Assembly: GCA_964435235.1 (NCBI GenBank)
Contig: CAYSXZ010000047.1
Coordinates: 8,369-72,368, forward strand
DNA: 64,000 bases
From: JAVZJR01 sp964435235
Lineage (GTDB): Archaea; Micrarchaeota; Micrarchaeia; Anstonellales; Bilamarchaeaceae
Direction: 5' to 3'
Positions 51,592 to 59,872 of this stretch are shown here, in pieces. Below the pieces are notes generated by a model that worked only from the letters and a program-made list of their open reading frames with translations, searched no databases and had not been told where the DNA came from. The translations under genes and the position numbers were made by a program. Position 1 is the first letter of the stretch. Every line of letters starts with the position of its first letter.

Positions 51592-52319
51592 TAATTGCGA
51601 TAACTGATGATGATGGATATACAGAAGGAGTTGAAATACTATTAGATGTGGCAAGCAAGATAGGAAAGGCCTATGCAATTCTTCCAGAAAGGCAGAGAAG
51701 TGCGATTTCCATTGCGCTAACATTGCATAAACCGTTAAGACTCACTTATATTAAAAAGAATATCTATACCTTGAATGGAAATCCGGCCGATTGCACGCTT
51801 TTTGCTATCCATTCGAATGAGTTCCCAAAGCCAGATGTAATCTTCTCCGGAATTAATTGGGGGGACAACTGCGGCTTAAGCCCATTGATAAGCTCTGGAA
51901 CTATAGGTGCATGCTGGAAGGCTGCTATCTACAAGGTACCAGCAATAGCATTTTCTGTTCATCGGCCACACCGAAGGTTGGGTTGGGAGAAGAAAGAGAA
52001 TTGGGATAGGGAAGGATTAAAGAACGGCGTTCTGAGGGTATGGGCTGCTCTAAAATCAAAACTTAAGAAGGGAGATTTTTATGTAGTGAATTTTCCTGAA
52101 GAGCGATATATCAAAAAAGCGAAGATAGTTTTTTCAAAGAGGAGACAATGGATGAGAACCTTCGCAGTGATAGAGAAAAGAAAGGACCCGCACGGTAATC
52201 CTTATTATTGGTTAAGTGGAAAGAGCATAAAGCCAGAAAAGGGTACCGATTATTATGAGCTTGTAGCAAAAAAGAACATAGTCGTTACAAAGGTACCACT
52301 CGAAAAACTTTTGAAGTAA
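51588..52319 (+). CDS. surE: SurE-family 5'/3'-nucleotidase
   Basis: A 243-residue SurE-like phosphatase acting on nucleoside monophosphates. The metal-binding N-terminus is IIAITDDDGYTEGVEIL, with TDDDG where most SurE proteins have TNDDG. The conserved SGINWGDNCG loop and the SSGTIGACWKAAIYKVPAIA region are clear. It lies in an operon with aspS (ATGA overlap) and is followed by a tRNA-Ala gene. The family call is good; the Asn-to-Asp change leaves activity to be tested. Confidence 0.88.
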   Translation: MIIAITDDDGYTEGVEILLDVASKIGKAYAILPERQRSAISIALTLHKPLRLTYIKKNIYTLNGNPADCTLFAIHSNEFPKPDVIFSGINWGDNCGLSPLISSGTIGACWKAAIYKVPAIAFSVHRPHRRLGWEKKENWDREGLKNGVLRVWAALKSKLKKGDFYVVNFPEERYIKKAKIVFSKRRQWMRTFAVIEKRKDPHGNPYYWLSGKSIKPEKGTDYYELVAKKNIVVTKVPLEKLLK

Positions 52320-52357
52320 AATTTATATAAGATATTTGAACATAAGGTTATTTTTAT

Positions 52358-52429
52358 GGGCTAGTAGATCAACGGTAGATCGCCTTCTTGGCGTGGAGGA
52401 GGCTGGGGGTTCAAATCCCTCCTAGTCCA
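52358..52429 (+). tRNA. tRNA-Ala (anticodon GGC)
   Basis: All four arms fold: acceptor GGGCTAG/CTAGTCC, D stem GATC/GATC, anticodon stem CCTTC/GGAGG with loop TTGGCGT (anticodon GGC), variable loop AGGCT, T stem GGGGG/CCCTC with loop TTCAAAT. The third acceptor pair is G3:U70, the alanine identity element. The discriminator is A; CCA is not encoded. There is no intron. TATA-like TTTATATA is at 52322-52329, about 30 nt upstream. The gene ends 61 bp before a AAA ATPase gene. Confidence 0.96.
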
Positions 52430-52451
52430 CAAAAAGATCCGAGTTGGGAAA

Positions 52452-52460
52452 ATTTATATA
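52452..52460 (+). promoter_or_regulatory. TATA-like box of ATPase 3
   Basis: ATTTATATA about 31-39 nt before the ATG at 52491, followed at once by tandem palindromic repeats. Confidence 0.5.
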
Positions 52461-52488
52461 CTTATTGAGTATAATACTTATTAGGTAT
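52458..52488. promoter_or_regulatory. Tandem palindromic repeats at the ATPase 3 start site (candidate operator)
   Basis: Two 15-bp units, ATACTTATTGAGTAT (52458-52472) and ATACTTATTAGGTAT (52474-52488), in direct repeat with a 16-bp period. Each is an imperfect palindrome with ATAC/GTAT arms. They fill the space between TATA box and start codon, where a repressor would block transcription. The sequence differs from DR1 and DR2 at the other two ATPase genes, but the layout is analogous. Confidence 0.6.
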
Positions 52489-52490
52489 AT

Positions 52491-53861
52491 ATGAAATTCG
52501 TCGATAGGGAAAAGGAATTAGAGCTTCTAGCCAAGTTAAAAAGGCCGAGAATTGCAGTAGTCGGAAGGCGACGGATAGGGAAGACGACACTTGTTGAGCA
52601 CGGTTGTCAAAACGTGCTAACTCTCTTTATCCCTGCTGAAAAGACCGAAGCCGAAATAATTGCTGATTGGGTAGCGGAATATCCTGAACTTCTACTTCCA
52701 CGACTTGCATCTTTCAGGGAGTTTTTCGAATACCTGCTCTCAAAGGAAAGAGAGCGTACAATATTCATAGACGAGTTGCAAAATGTTCTGAAAGTTAACA
52801 GCTCTTTCATATACGACCTTCAGCGACTTATGGATAAGCATAAGAATTGCAGTATAGTCGTTTCTGGCTCTTACATCTCATTGATGAAGGGTCTCATCGA
52901 AAAGTACAAAAGTCCCCTGTACGGCAGATTTGATTTTGTAATAAAGCTCAATGAATTGAATTTCAGAGCCGTTGTTGCACTGTGCGGTCAGCTTGGCTAT
53001 TCATTTGAGGACATGATCCGTTTCTACCTAGTCTTTGGCGGCATCCCAAAATATTACGAAACTCTTGAAAATATGGGCAGTCCATCATTTGAAGACGCTG
53101 TAAAAGCACTCTTCTTACTTTATCCACGTCCTCTGAATGAAGAAATACGCACAATGCTCAAGGAAGAATTTGGAAAGGAACATAAGATGTTTTTTACAAT
53201 CCTGACAGCTGTCGCTTCAGGAAAAAACATCCTTAAGGAAATCGCATATTACAGCGGCAAAAGGCCCACAGAGCTTACAAAATATCTAGCTTTATTAAAA
53301 GATGATTTTGACATCTTGCGAAGAGAAATTCCAGTTACAGAAAAAAAAATAAAAACAGGGCGTTACGTTATAGTCGCTAACATTTTTTCCTTCTGGTTTT
53401 ATTTTGTGTGGCGGCAATATTATATCCTGGAGAGAAATCTCGATAATGTTGCAGCTGACTTTTTTGACAAGGAAATAAATTTATATCTCGGCAGGAGATT
53501 TGAAAATTTATGCAGAGAAGCGTTAACTGAATTAAATAGTGTAAGTCAGCTTCCATTTGAAATATCAGAGATAGGAAGGCAGTGGGGGAAGGATCACAAC
53601 GGCAATCCCTATGAAATTGATCTGGTTGCTCTGAACAAAAAGACAGGTGATATACTATTTGCGGAGTGCAAATGGAGCGAGAACGTGAATGCTGAGACCG
53701 TTCTCACAGAACTCAAGAGAAAAGCTGAATTAGTTGAGTGGAACAAAGGAAAAAGAAAGGAGCACTATATAGTGTTTGCAAAAAGCTTTAAAAAACGCGT
53801 TGAAGAAGAGAATGTGTTGCTGTTTGATTTGAAAGATCTCGAAACACTATTCAAAAGGTAG
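52491..53861 (+). CDS. AAA ATPase with DUF234-type nuclease-like C-terminus
   Basis: A 456-residue archaeal ATPase. Walker A is GRRRIGKTT (25-33) and Walker B is TIFIDE (90-95); GGIPKYYE around 180-190 is typical of this group. A winged helix lies at about 235-290, and the C-terminal DUF234 region has EIDLVALN and FAECKW, the D...ExK pattern of PD-(D/E)XK nucleases with intact residues. Its biological role is unknown. It lies 61 bp after tRNA-Ala, a common kind of integration site, and has tandem palindromes at its promoter. No repeat copy was found at its 3' end. It is probably leaderless. Confidence 0.88.
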   Translation: MKFVDREKELELLAKLKRPRIAVVGRRRIGKTTLVEHGCQNVLTLFIPAEKTEAEIIADWVAEYPELLLPRLASFREFFEYLLSKERERTIFIDELQNVLKVNSSFIYDLQRLMDKHKNCSIVVSGSYISLMKGLIEKYKSPLYGRFDFVIKLNELNFRAVVALCGQLGYSFEDMIRFYLVFGGIPKYYETLENMGSPSFEDAVKALFLLYPRPLNEEIRTMLKEEFGKEHKMFFTILTAVASGKNILKEIAYYSGKRPTELTKYLALLKDDFDILRREIPVTEKKIKTGRYVIVANIFSFWFYFVWRQYYILERNLDNVAADFFDKEINLYLGRRFENLCREALTELNSVSQLPFEISEIGRQWGKDHNGNPYEIDLVALNKKTGDILFAECKWSENVNAETVLTELKRKAELVEWNKGKRKEHYIVFAKSFKKRVEEENVLLFDLKDLETLFKR

Positions 53862-53895
53862 ATTCGCGATGAAAAATTAATAAAAGAGGAGATTG

Positions 53896-54120
53896 TTACG
53901 ACGGAGAAATGAACGTTACAGAATCTCCTCTCAGAAGAACAGTGCCTACGCCTCTCTTAACTTCGCCGTTCTGAAGCTGTTCTGCTTTCTCGAGTACTAT
54001 GTTCATATGGACATCATATGCAACCATCACTCCACGGAACTCGTACCCTCCCTTCATACCTACAATCACTGTATTGTTCAGTGCATTGTTTAAGATATCA
54101 AACGGTCTTTTCTCAGCCAT
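53896..54120 (-). CDS. LSm (Sm-like) RNA-binding protein
   Basis: A 74-residue archaeal Sm-like protein. Sm1 motif: GYEFRGVMVAYDVHMNIVLE; Sm2 motif: VLLRGDSVTFI. Such proteins form heptameric rings that bind U-rich RNA. The start has GAGGTGAAATAA upstream, a good ribosome site. Its 3' end converges with ATPase 3, 34 bp away. Length and motifs are standard. Confidence 0.94.
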   Translation of the reverse strand: MAEKRPFDILNNALNNTVIVGMKGGYEFRGVMVAYDVHMNIVLEKAEQLQNGEVKRGVGTVLLRGDSVTFISPS

Positions 54121-54171
54121 TTATTTCACCTCAAAAATCAAAAGAGAATGTTATTCTAAGTAAATAGGTTT

Positions 54172-54645
54172 TTATTTATTGAGTATGGTTTCAATATTTC
54201 CTTTTCCTTTAAAGATAAGCACTATATCTGCCGTGTTACGAAGAGCAGCGCTGAATGCAATGTCAGTTGCGATTATTATAGTCTTCTTCCCTTTTGCTTT
54301 TGCCTTTACTAATACCGGTCTATAATCGGTATCGCGCGTCATAAAAGCAAGTATATCTATGTCTTTATCGAGTATGTACTCCATTCCTTCAATTGCCATG
54401 GTGACATCCACATCCCCAGTGGTTATTTCAACATCAAAACCCTGGTTTATCATCGCCTCTATCAGCTTTTCTGATGCGTACTGGTCCAGATATATCTTTG
54501 CTATGCGTATTCTACCGTACTTCGCTACTTCTTCTTTTATCTCACGCACGTCAAGATGGAAGGATTTTCTTAAGGTATTTGGACCATCAACAAGAAGCGC
54601 AACATTAGGTTCTTTTTTGAATAACTTCTCAAAAAAATCATGCAT
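54172..54645 (-). CDS. NYN domain protein (LabA/PIN-like, TIGR00288 type)
   Basis: A 157-residue NYN domain protein, a PIN-like putative RNase. The acidic residues are in VALLVDGPNTLRKSF, VDVTMAIEGMEYIL and FMTRDTDYRPVLVKAKAKGK. An ATG at 54684 would add 13 residues and overlap the tatD stop, but the ATG at 54645 has GGTG eight bases before it and is preferred. It is in an operon with tatD. The substrate is unknown. Confidence 0.8.
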   Translation of the reverse strand: MHDFFEKLFKKEPNVALLVDGPNTLRKSFHLDVREIKEEVAKYGRIRIAKIYLDQYASEKLIEAMINQGFDVEITTGDVDVTMAIEGMEYILDKDIDILAFMTRDTDYRPVLVKAKAKGKKTIIIATDIAFSAALRNTADIVLIFKGKGNIETILNK

Positions 54646-54683
54646 GAGCGCACCTTCAAAATTATAATAGCGTAAATCTCTCA

Positions 54684-55391
54684 TTAAAAATTAAAAAACC
54701 TATGTGCATTCCTTGCAGTCTGTTCTGCTACAATATCGAAATCTATATTTTTTACCTCTGCAACGTACGCTACGGATTCCTCAACCTGCTCTGGCATCCT
54801 CACAACATATGGCGAATCTGTCTCAACAACAATATTTTCCAGCGGCGTTTCTTCTATTACAACTCTTCGCTCTTTGGAATGCAATGGCGGTATCGATATC
54901 AAACCCCCTTGCTCAACAACCCATCTTGCTTCCGACAGGGTGCCGGAAAAGAAATGCATCATAAGCGGCGGGCATGTCTTTCTCATCTCAAGCGTGTCTA
55001 TCACATCTCGCATCGCTTTTCTGCTATGGATTACTATCGGAAGTCCCATCTCTTCTGCAAGGTCGAGCATTCTCGCAAAAACCTCCTCCTCTCTTTTCAC
55101 ATCTTCCTCGCCTTTGGCCCAATGATAATCAAGACCTATCTCTCCAATCGCATTAGGTCTGCTCGCTCTTATGAATTCTATCCATTCTTCCAAAGTGCTA
55201 AGATCGGTATTTCCAATTACAGATTGAGGAGCTATACCAAGAGAAAATGGCAGATTTAATTTTTTTGCAATCTCTACTGTCTTAACGTTGGTAGCATGCG
55301 AATATCCACAGGTAACCGGCAACACTCTTCCAGTTAGTTTGTAATCCTTAATGTCAGAGAGGTGGCAGTGCGCATCGACGATGGTAGTCAT
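54684..55391 (-). CDS. TatD family metal-dependent hydrolase
   Basis: A 235-residue TatD-like amidohydrolase-fold protein. Metal ligands are visible in VDAHCHLSD (N-terminal HxH), AIGEIGLDYHW (Glu), PIVIHSRKAM (His), MMHFFSG (His) and VVETDSPY (Asp). TatD proteins act as 3'-5' exonucleases in DNA repair or RNA turnover. The gene precedes an NYN nuclease-like gene, an arrangement that suggests a nucleic acid turnover pair. Length is slightly short but complete. Confidence 0.87.
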   Translation of the reverse strand: MTTIVDAHCHLSDIKDYKLTGRVLPVTCGYSHATNVKTVEIAKKLNLPFSLGIAPQSVIGNTDLSTLEEWIEFIRASRPNAIGEIGLDYHWAKGEEDVKREEEVFARMLDLAEEMGLPIVIHSRKAMRDVIDTLEMRKTCPPLMMHFFSGTLSEARWVVEQGGLISIPPLHSKERRVVIEETPLENIVVETDSPYVVRMPEQVEESVAYVAEVKNIDFDIVAEQTARNAHRFFNF

Positions 55392-55470
55392 GATTATATT
55401 TTAAAAGACTAAGGTTTTATAATATAACCTCCAATTTACAACTAATTTGCAGCTCGTTGTAGGTGTTAGA

Positions 55471-55863
55471 ATGGTTGAGAAGGTATTCAGTGTAGCTAAG
55501 GGGTTGAAACCTGGAAACTACATTCTCATAGACGGCGTTCCATGCAAGGTTGTGGATGTAGAAAGTTCAAAGCCAGGAAAGCATGGCGCGGCAAAGATGA
55601 GGATAACTGCAATAGGTATATTTGAAGGGCAGAAAAAAACCCTTCTTTCGCCTGGAGACGCAGATGTAGAGGTTCCGATAATAGAAAGGAAGACTGTTCA
55701 GATAATGTCTGTAAGCGGAAAAACCGCGCAGGTTATGGATTCGCAAACCTATGAGATGTATGAGATGGAGATACCGGATGAGCTGCTAAATCAGGCTGCC
55801 CCAGGCAAGGAGGCGGAGATAATAGAAGCTATGGGAAGGAGAAAGATGGAGAGGATTAGGTAG
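55471..55863 (+). CDS. eif5A: Translation factor aIF5A
   Basis: A 130-residue aIF5A, which relieves ribosome stalling on proline-rich sequences. The hypusine site lies in SSKPGKHGAAK, with Lys37 the modified residue. The C-terminal OB fold follows. The start is ATG 55471 (MVEKVFSVAKGLKPG), with AGGTG 6-10 nt upstream; an in-frame TTG at 55447 is less likely. It heads a row of translation genes (S24e, S27ae). It is divergent from tatD. Confidence 0.94.
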   Translation: MVEKVFSVAKGLKPGNYILIDGVPCKVVDVESSKPGKHGAAKMRITAIGIFEGQKKTLLSPGDADVEVPIIERKTVQIMSVSGKTAQVMDSQTYEMYEMEIPDELLNQAAPGKEAEIIEAMGRRKMERIR

Positions 55864-55875
55864 CGGGGTGCGAAA

Positions 55876-56220
55876 ATGGAAGTAGAAATAATTTCAGCGA
55901 CAGAGAATGAGCTTCTCAAAAGGAAGGAGATAAATGCTGCTCTTCATTTCGAAAACGCAACACCAACCAGAAAGGAGATGAGAGAGGCAATTAGCACGAA
56001 GCTTGGATTGAATCCGGAACTTACTGTGCTCAGCAGCGTTGTCAACGAATTTGGGAATAAAAGGGTTCGTGTTATAGCTCATGCCTACAAAGACATAAAG
56101 AAGCTTATGGAAATAGAACCACTTTACATAAGAAAAAGAGACGGTGTAGGAGTACCGCCAGAGGCAGAAAAACCAAAAAAGGAGGCTGCACCTGTGGAAA
56201 AAAAGGAAGGTAAAAAGTAG
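55876..56220 (+). CDS. rps24e: Ribosomal protein S24e
   Basis: A 114-residue small-subunit protein. The conserved block is NELLKRKEINAALHFENATP, TRKEMREAISTKLGLNPELT and HAYKDIKKLMEIEPLYIRKR. A lysine/glutamate-rich tail (PKKEAAPVEKKEGKK) follows the fold. It lies 12 bp after aIF5A and 38 bp before S27ae. This gene order is common in archaea. Confidence 0.94.
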   Translation: MEVEIISATENELLKRKEINAALHFENATPTRKEMREAISTKLGLNPELTVLSSVVNEFGNKRVRVIAHAYKDIKKLMEIEPLYIRKRDGVGVPPEAEKPKKEAAPVEKKEGKK

Positions 56221-56258
56221 CTGTAAAGAAACAAGTAAAGAAAAACAGGTGGACAAAA

Positions 56259-56432
56259 ATGGCTGAAGAAAAGAAAGAGAAGAAATCTGTTGGAACAAAA
56301 AAAGAGAAGAAGGAAGGACCAACCGCTTACATTCCTCACAAATATTGTCCAAAATGTGGGGCTGGCGTAAGACTGGCTGAGCATAAGGATAGGCGGGCCT
56401 GTGGAAAGTGCGGCTATTATGAAAAGAAGTAG
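56259..56432 (+). CDS. rps27ae: Ribosomal protein S27ae
   Basis: A 57-residue zinc-ribbon protein. The zinc cysteines are in KYCPKCGAGVRLAEH and RRACGKCGYYEKK. An N-terminal extension of 20 residues is mostly Lys and Glu. In eukaryotes the homologue is fused to ubiquitin; here it is free. The start follows CAGGTGGACAAAA, a ribosome site. It follows rps24e as in most archaea. Confidence 0.93.
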   Translation: MAEEKKEKKSVGTKKEKKEGPTAYIPHKYCPKCGAGVRLAEHKDRRACGKCGYYEKK

Positions 56433-56437
56433 GAAAA

Positions 56438-57037
56438 ATGGACGCTAAAAAAATTTTTCTTATAGTCCTTATTCTTTCAGTGCTATCCTTTTTTACTCTG
56501 TTCTTTTTGGATAAGAAAAGCTATCTTTATGAAGCTCCTCTACACATCGGGCTTTTTTCTGCGGCTCTTTATTTTTTATGGAATAAGGATCTAAAAACAA
56601 CATTGCATGAATTGGGCGTTCCTGGAGATTTGAAAACAAATCTTGTATTCTCTCTTTCAGGTTTTCTTGCAATAATTGCATCGCTCTTTATCATCGCTCA
56701 TACGATGAATTTTTTTGGCATTAATGATCAAAGCAAGATTATTGATATAGTAGATAAGCTTCCGCTCTATCTTCTAATCATGGCCATTCTCTTCGCTCCG
56801 TTCAGCGAAGAGCTTTTCTTTAGGGGTTTGCTTGTTCGTCGTTTTGGCATCCTTCCAGCTGCAGTACTATTTTCCATCCTTCATATTTCATACGGTTCAG
56901 TAGGAGAGATTATCGGGGCATTCACAATAGGTCTTATACTTGGATTAATTTACAAACAATCAAAAAGCATAGTGCCGCCCATAGTCATTCATATGATTTA
57001 TAATTTGCTCGCGATAGCGATCATGCGTTCGCTGTAA
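56438..57037 (+). CDS. CPBP family intramembrane metalloprotease
   Basis: A 199-residue membrane protease of the CAAX/ABI (CPBP) family with about five or six helices. The active-site glutamates are E124-E125 in PFSEELFFRG, with R129, then H149 in ILHISYG and H185/N189 in VIHMIYN. These enzymes cleave prenylated or membrane peptides; the substrate here is unknown. It lies 5 bp after rps27ae and 17 bp before kae1, so it is probably in the same transcript. Confidence 0.9.
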   Translation: MDAKKIFLIVLILSVLSFFTLFFLDKKSYLYEAPLHIGLFSAALYFLWNKDLKTTLHELGVPGDLKTNLVFSLSGFLAIIASLFIIAHTMNFFGINDQSKIIDIVDKLPLYLLIMAILFAPFSEELFFRGLLVRRFGILPAAVLFSILHISYGSVGEIIGAFTIGLILGLIYKQSKSIVPPIVIHMIYNLLAIAIMRSL

Positions 57038-57054
57038 TTTTTACCGGTGTGAAT

Positions 57055-58023
57055 ATGATAACGCTCGGAATAGAATGCACTGCCCACACCCTCTCCGTTG
57101 GTATCGTTCGAGATGGGGTTGTTCTTTCAAACGTAATCGATATGTTTCGACCGCCGAAAGGAGAAGGAATGATTCCGAGAAAGCTTGCCGACCATCATGC
57201 TCAGGTTTTCGGCGATGTTGTGCGAAGAGCAATTGTAGAATCAAAATTAACCATGAAGGACATAAACCTCATTGCATTTTCCCAAGGACCGGGCATAGGC
57301 TCTGCGCTTGCAGTTGGATGTGGCGGCGCGAAATATCTAGCAGCACGAACTGGAAAAATGTTAATAGGAGTAAACCATTGCTACGCTCATGTAAAGATAA
57401 GCGAGCATTTAACAGGAATCAAAAACCCTCTTATCCTATATGTATCAGGTGGGAATAGTCAAATAATAATAGAAGAAAACGGTAAGTATCATGTTCTTGG
57501 CGAAACACTTGATATAGGGTTAGGTAATCTGTTCGATAATTTTGCGAGGGCTATAGGAATGGAACACGCGCATGGTTCAGCATTGGAAAAATTTGCTGAG
57601 GGCGGAAGGTATGTTGAACTTCCTTATTCAGTTAAGGGAATGAATCTCGTGTTTTCTGGTTTACTTACCCATGCAGAGAAGATTGCAAGAGAAAAACCAA
57701 AGAGGGATGTCGCTTATTCGCTCATGGAAACAGCATTTGCTATGACGTGCGAGGCGACCGAGCGTGCTCTTTTCTTAACAAAAAAGAAGGGACTAATCGT
57801 TTGCGGAGGAGTTGCGCAAAATAGGAGACTTCAACACATGTTAAAAACAATGTGCGAAGAAGACGGCGTTAGATTTGGAGTCGCAGCAGACGAGTTCAAC
57901 AGAGACAATGGGGCAATGATCGCCTATGCCGGCGAGTTTTTATACAAGAAAAACAGGGCTGCTGCAAAAAGAAGAATAGAAAGCTGGAAGCCCATTCCAA
58001 ATCAGAGAATAGATAGATTGTGA
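57055..58023 (+). CDS. kae1: Kae1, tRNA threonylcarbamoyltransferase
   Basis: A 322-residue Kae1/TsaD-family protein, the catalytic subunit of KEOPS that makes t6A37 in tRNA. It starts LGIECTAHTLSVGIV and has the metal motif HCYAH (HxxxH), the ILYVSGGNSQII phosphate loop and CGGVAQNRRL near the end. In many archaea it is fused to the kinase Bud32; here it is alone and no Bud32 gene is in the window. The start is ATG 57055; an in-frame GTG at 57049 is part of the ribosome site GGTGTGA. Confidence 0.94.
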   Translation: MITLGIECTAHTLSVGIVRDGVVLSNVIDMFRPPKGEGMIPRKLADHHAQVFGDVVRRAIVESKLTMKDINLIAFSQGPGIGSALAVGCGGAKYLAARTGKMLIGVNHCYAHVKISEHLTGIKNPLILYVSGGNSQIIIEENGKYHVLGETLDIGLGNLFDNFARAIGMEHAHGSALEKFAEGGRYVELPYSVKGMNLVFSGLLTHAEKIAREKPKRDVAYSLMETAFAMTCEATERALFLTKKKGLIVCGGVAQNRRLQHMLKTMCEEDGVRFGVAADEFNRDNGAMIAYAGEFLYKKNRAAAKRRIESWKPIPNQRIDRL

Positions 58024-58024
58024 G

Positions 58025-58663
58025 CTATCCTTCTAAAATTGATTTTATCTTTATGAATGCAATATCCTCTGGATATCCACCTACATATTCACCTCTTCCA
58101 TCATTCACAATTGTTTTTGGAACACTCATTACCCTGTATTTAGATGCTATCTCTGGAAATTCCATCGCTTCGTATACATACCCCTTGACCCTTGAACTCA
58201 CCATCGCAAATTTAAGAGCAACATAAGCAGATGCTGGGCAATGCGGGCATGTGGGTGTGACGAAAACCTCAAGTTTCACCCCATCGCTTAAATCAAAGAA
58301 CTCCTTTACCTTGTTATCTACCATCAATTCTCCTCCAGCCATTTTTAAAACTTCTAGGAATGTGGCGAATTCAAAGCCAGAAGGCATCCCATAGAATCTT
58401 GCATCTCCTTTTACATTTTCGCTTTTGAAAATTATTACAGGCCCTGTCGTTACATCATACTGAGCAGCTGCCGTCTTATCCCTCTCAAGATCATATATCT
58501 CAATTTTTACCTTATCTGAAAGAGAGGTAATTTCAGAAAGTAATGATTTTATCTGGTCATTTAATTGTGTTTTTTTCTCAAAATAAACAAGAGTAACTGT
58601 GGATTTCATATCCTTAAGCCTTTTCAAAACCACATTCCTAGCATATTCATCCAAAATTGTCAT
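58025..58663 (-). CDS. Protein disulfide oxidoreductase-like, two thioredoxin folds
   Basis: A 212-residue protein of the archaeal PDO type with two thioredoxin domains. The C-terminal domain has a CPHC active site in VFVTPTCPHCPASAY and the cis-Pro motif MSVPKTIV. The N-terminal domain has lost its CxxC (TLVYFEKKTQLNDQIK stands in its place) but keeps VTTGPVIIF with its own Pro. PDO proteins make and shuffle disulfides in the cytoplasm, especially in thermophiles. It converges on kae1 with a 1 bp gap. Confidence 0.87.
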   Translation of the reverse strand: MTILDEYARNVVLKRLKDMKSTVTLVYFEKKTQLNDQIKSLLSEITSLSDKVKIEIYDLERDKTAAAQYDVTTGPVIIFKSENVKGDARFYGMPSGFEFATFLEVLKMAGGELMVDNKVKEFFDLSDGVKLEVFVTPTCPHCPASAYVALKFAMVSSRVKGYVYEAMEFPEIASKYRVMSVPKTIVNDGRGEYVGGYPEDIAFIKIKSILEG

Positions 58664-58682
58664 AACCTTACCTCCAGATTAA

Positions 58683-58985
58683 TCAAAGCCTTTTACTAAA
58701 GCCGCAACGCATACATTCTATGCGTAGGCAGTTGTGCTTTCTATCAAAAAAAACCTTTACAGTTACGCCAGGTATCCATATCAGATAGCATTTCCTACAG
58801 AAACTATTACGATATTCTTCTGGGAGACGAATCTTATGCTTTTTAATGTATGAAACCGTCATTCTTACGTATCTATCCGCCAGCTCTTTTTTTCCTTTCA
58901 TATATTCCTTGCGTGCTTCATCGAGAAGTCGCTTGACGCTCTCAGATACGCTCTCTTTAATAATCTTTTTTCGCTTACTCCTCAT
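58683..58985 (-). CDS. rnp4: RNase P protein component 4 (Rpr2/Rnp4)
   Basis: A 100-residue zinc protein. A helical N-terminus (SVKRLLDEARKEYMKGKKEL) is followed by zinc cysteines CRKC and CMRCG. It is a subunit of archaeal RNase P, which processes tRNA 5' ends. The open frame extends to 59273, but the extra 96 residues are antisense to the next gene and not related to Rnp4; the ATG at 58985 gives the normal length. The divergent DUF63 gene starts 13 bp away. Confidence 0.88.
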   Translation of the reverse strand: MRSKRKKIIKESVSESVKRLLDEARKEYMKGKKELADRYVRMTVSYIKKHKIRLPEEYRNSFCRKCYLIWIPGVTVKVFFDRKHNCLRIECMRCGFSKRL

Positions 58986-58997
58986 GTAGTTGGTTCG

Positions 58998-59831
58998 ATG
59001 GAAAGATTTATATATGAATATTTTATTAATCCGATTTGGAGCCGTAGTGGTTATAATATAGTCAACACCCTTACCTATGCAATTATAGCGATAGTTTCGG
59101 TCTATATCCTCTATCATAAGATGCATGGGAGAATACGAATAGATGAATTGTTTATTCGCTCTGTAATGTGTTTCGTCCTCTTCGGTTCGACCTTGCGTGT
59201 TGTTACAGACAGCATAGACGCTGGAGTTATGAAACCAATAACACCAGTCCACGAACTGGTTTTGAATAGCCATATCTACGATTATGGTTATTTCACAGTG
59301 ACGCCCGGCATATACATCGTTGTTGCAACCATCCTCCTCTTTTTTATGATCATTCTCTACAAATTGAAACGAATGGATTTGCTTGGTTACGTGGGGCTTG
59401 CGCTATGGCTTCCTCATTTTCTCCTTATCCTTCCTTTTATGAAATATTGGATCTTTATGATCCCAGTTATAATACTAGCAGCCTTGCCTGCTTATTTAGC
59501 CTTTGGATTCTTTAAGGACAGGATATTAGCATCCATAGTCGCTGCCCATTCTCTTGATGGCGCAGCTACCTTCTTTGCGATAGACCTCTTTCCAAAATTT
59601 ACAGGTATAGGGTATAGTGAACAACACGTTTTTTCCGGCGCTATAGGAGTTTTCAGCGGGAGTTATTTTGCATTTTATCTTGTAAAGGCCGCAATTTCCT
59701 TCCTTGCAGCTTGGCTTCTGGTAAAGGAGAACATTAAGGATGAAGAGAGAAATTACATAGCCCTTATCCTTATAATAATTGGTTTTGCCCCAGGCTTGCG
59801 TGATATTCTTAGGATGGGGTGCGGAGCGTAG
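58998..59831 (+). CDS. DUF63 family membrane protein
   Basis: A 277-residue integral membrane protein with about eight helices. The pattern LFGSTLRVVTDSIDAGVMKP, a central HSLDGAATFFAI segment and the C-terminal APGLRDILRMGCG are typical of the archaeal DUF63 family. Function unknown. Its start codon is 13 bp from that of rnp4 on the other strand; the two share a short promoter region. The first residues MERFIYEYF match other DUF63 N-termini. Confidence 0.88.
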   Translation: MERFIYEYFINPIWSRSGYNIVNTLTYAIIAIVSVYILYHKMHGRIRIDELFIRSVMCFVLFGSTLRVVTDSIDAGVMKPITPVHELVLNSHIYDYGYFTVTPGIYIVVATILLFFMIILYKLKRMDLLGYVGLALWLPHFLLILPFMKYWIFMIPVIILAALPAYLAFGFFKDRILASIVAAHSLDGAATFFAIDLFPKFTGIGYSEQHVFSGAIGVFSGSYFAFYLVKAAISFLAAWLLVKENIKDEERNYIALILIIIGFAPGLRDILRMGCGA

Positions 59832-59872
59832 AATGAGAAGTATTTTAATTTTATTCTTCCCATGCAGAAGCA

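Noticed and set aside
58986..59273. N-terminal extension of the RNase P component 4 frame
   Set aside because: It is wholly antisense to the DUF63 gene start and unlike any Rnp4; the internal ATG at 58985 gives the usual protein length.
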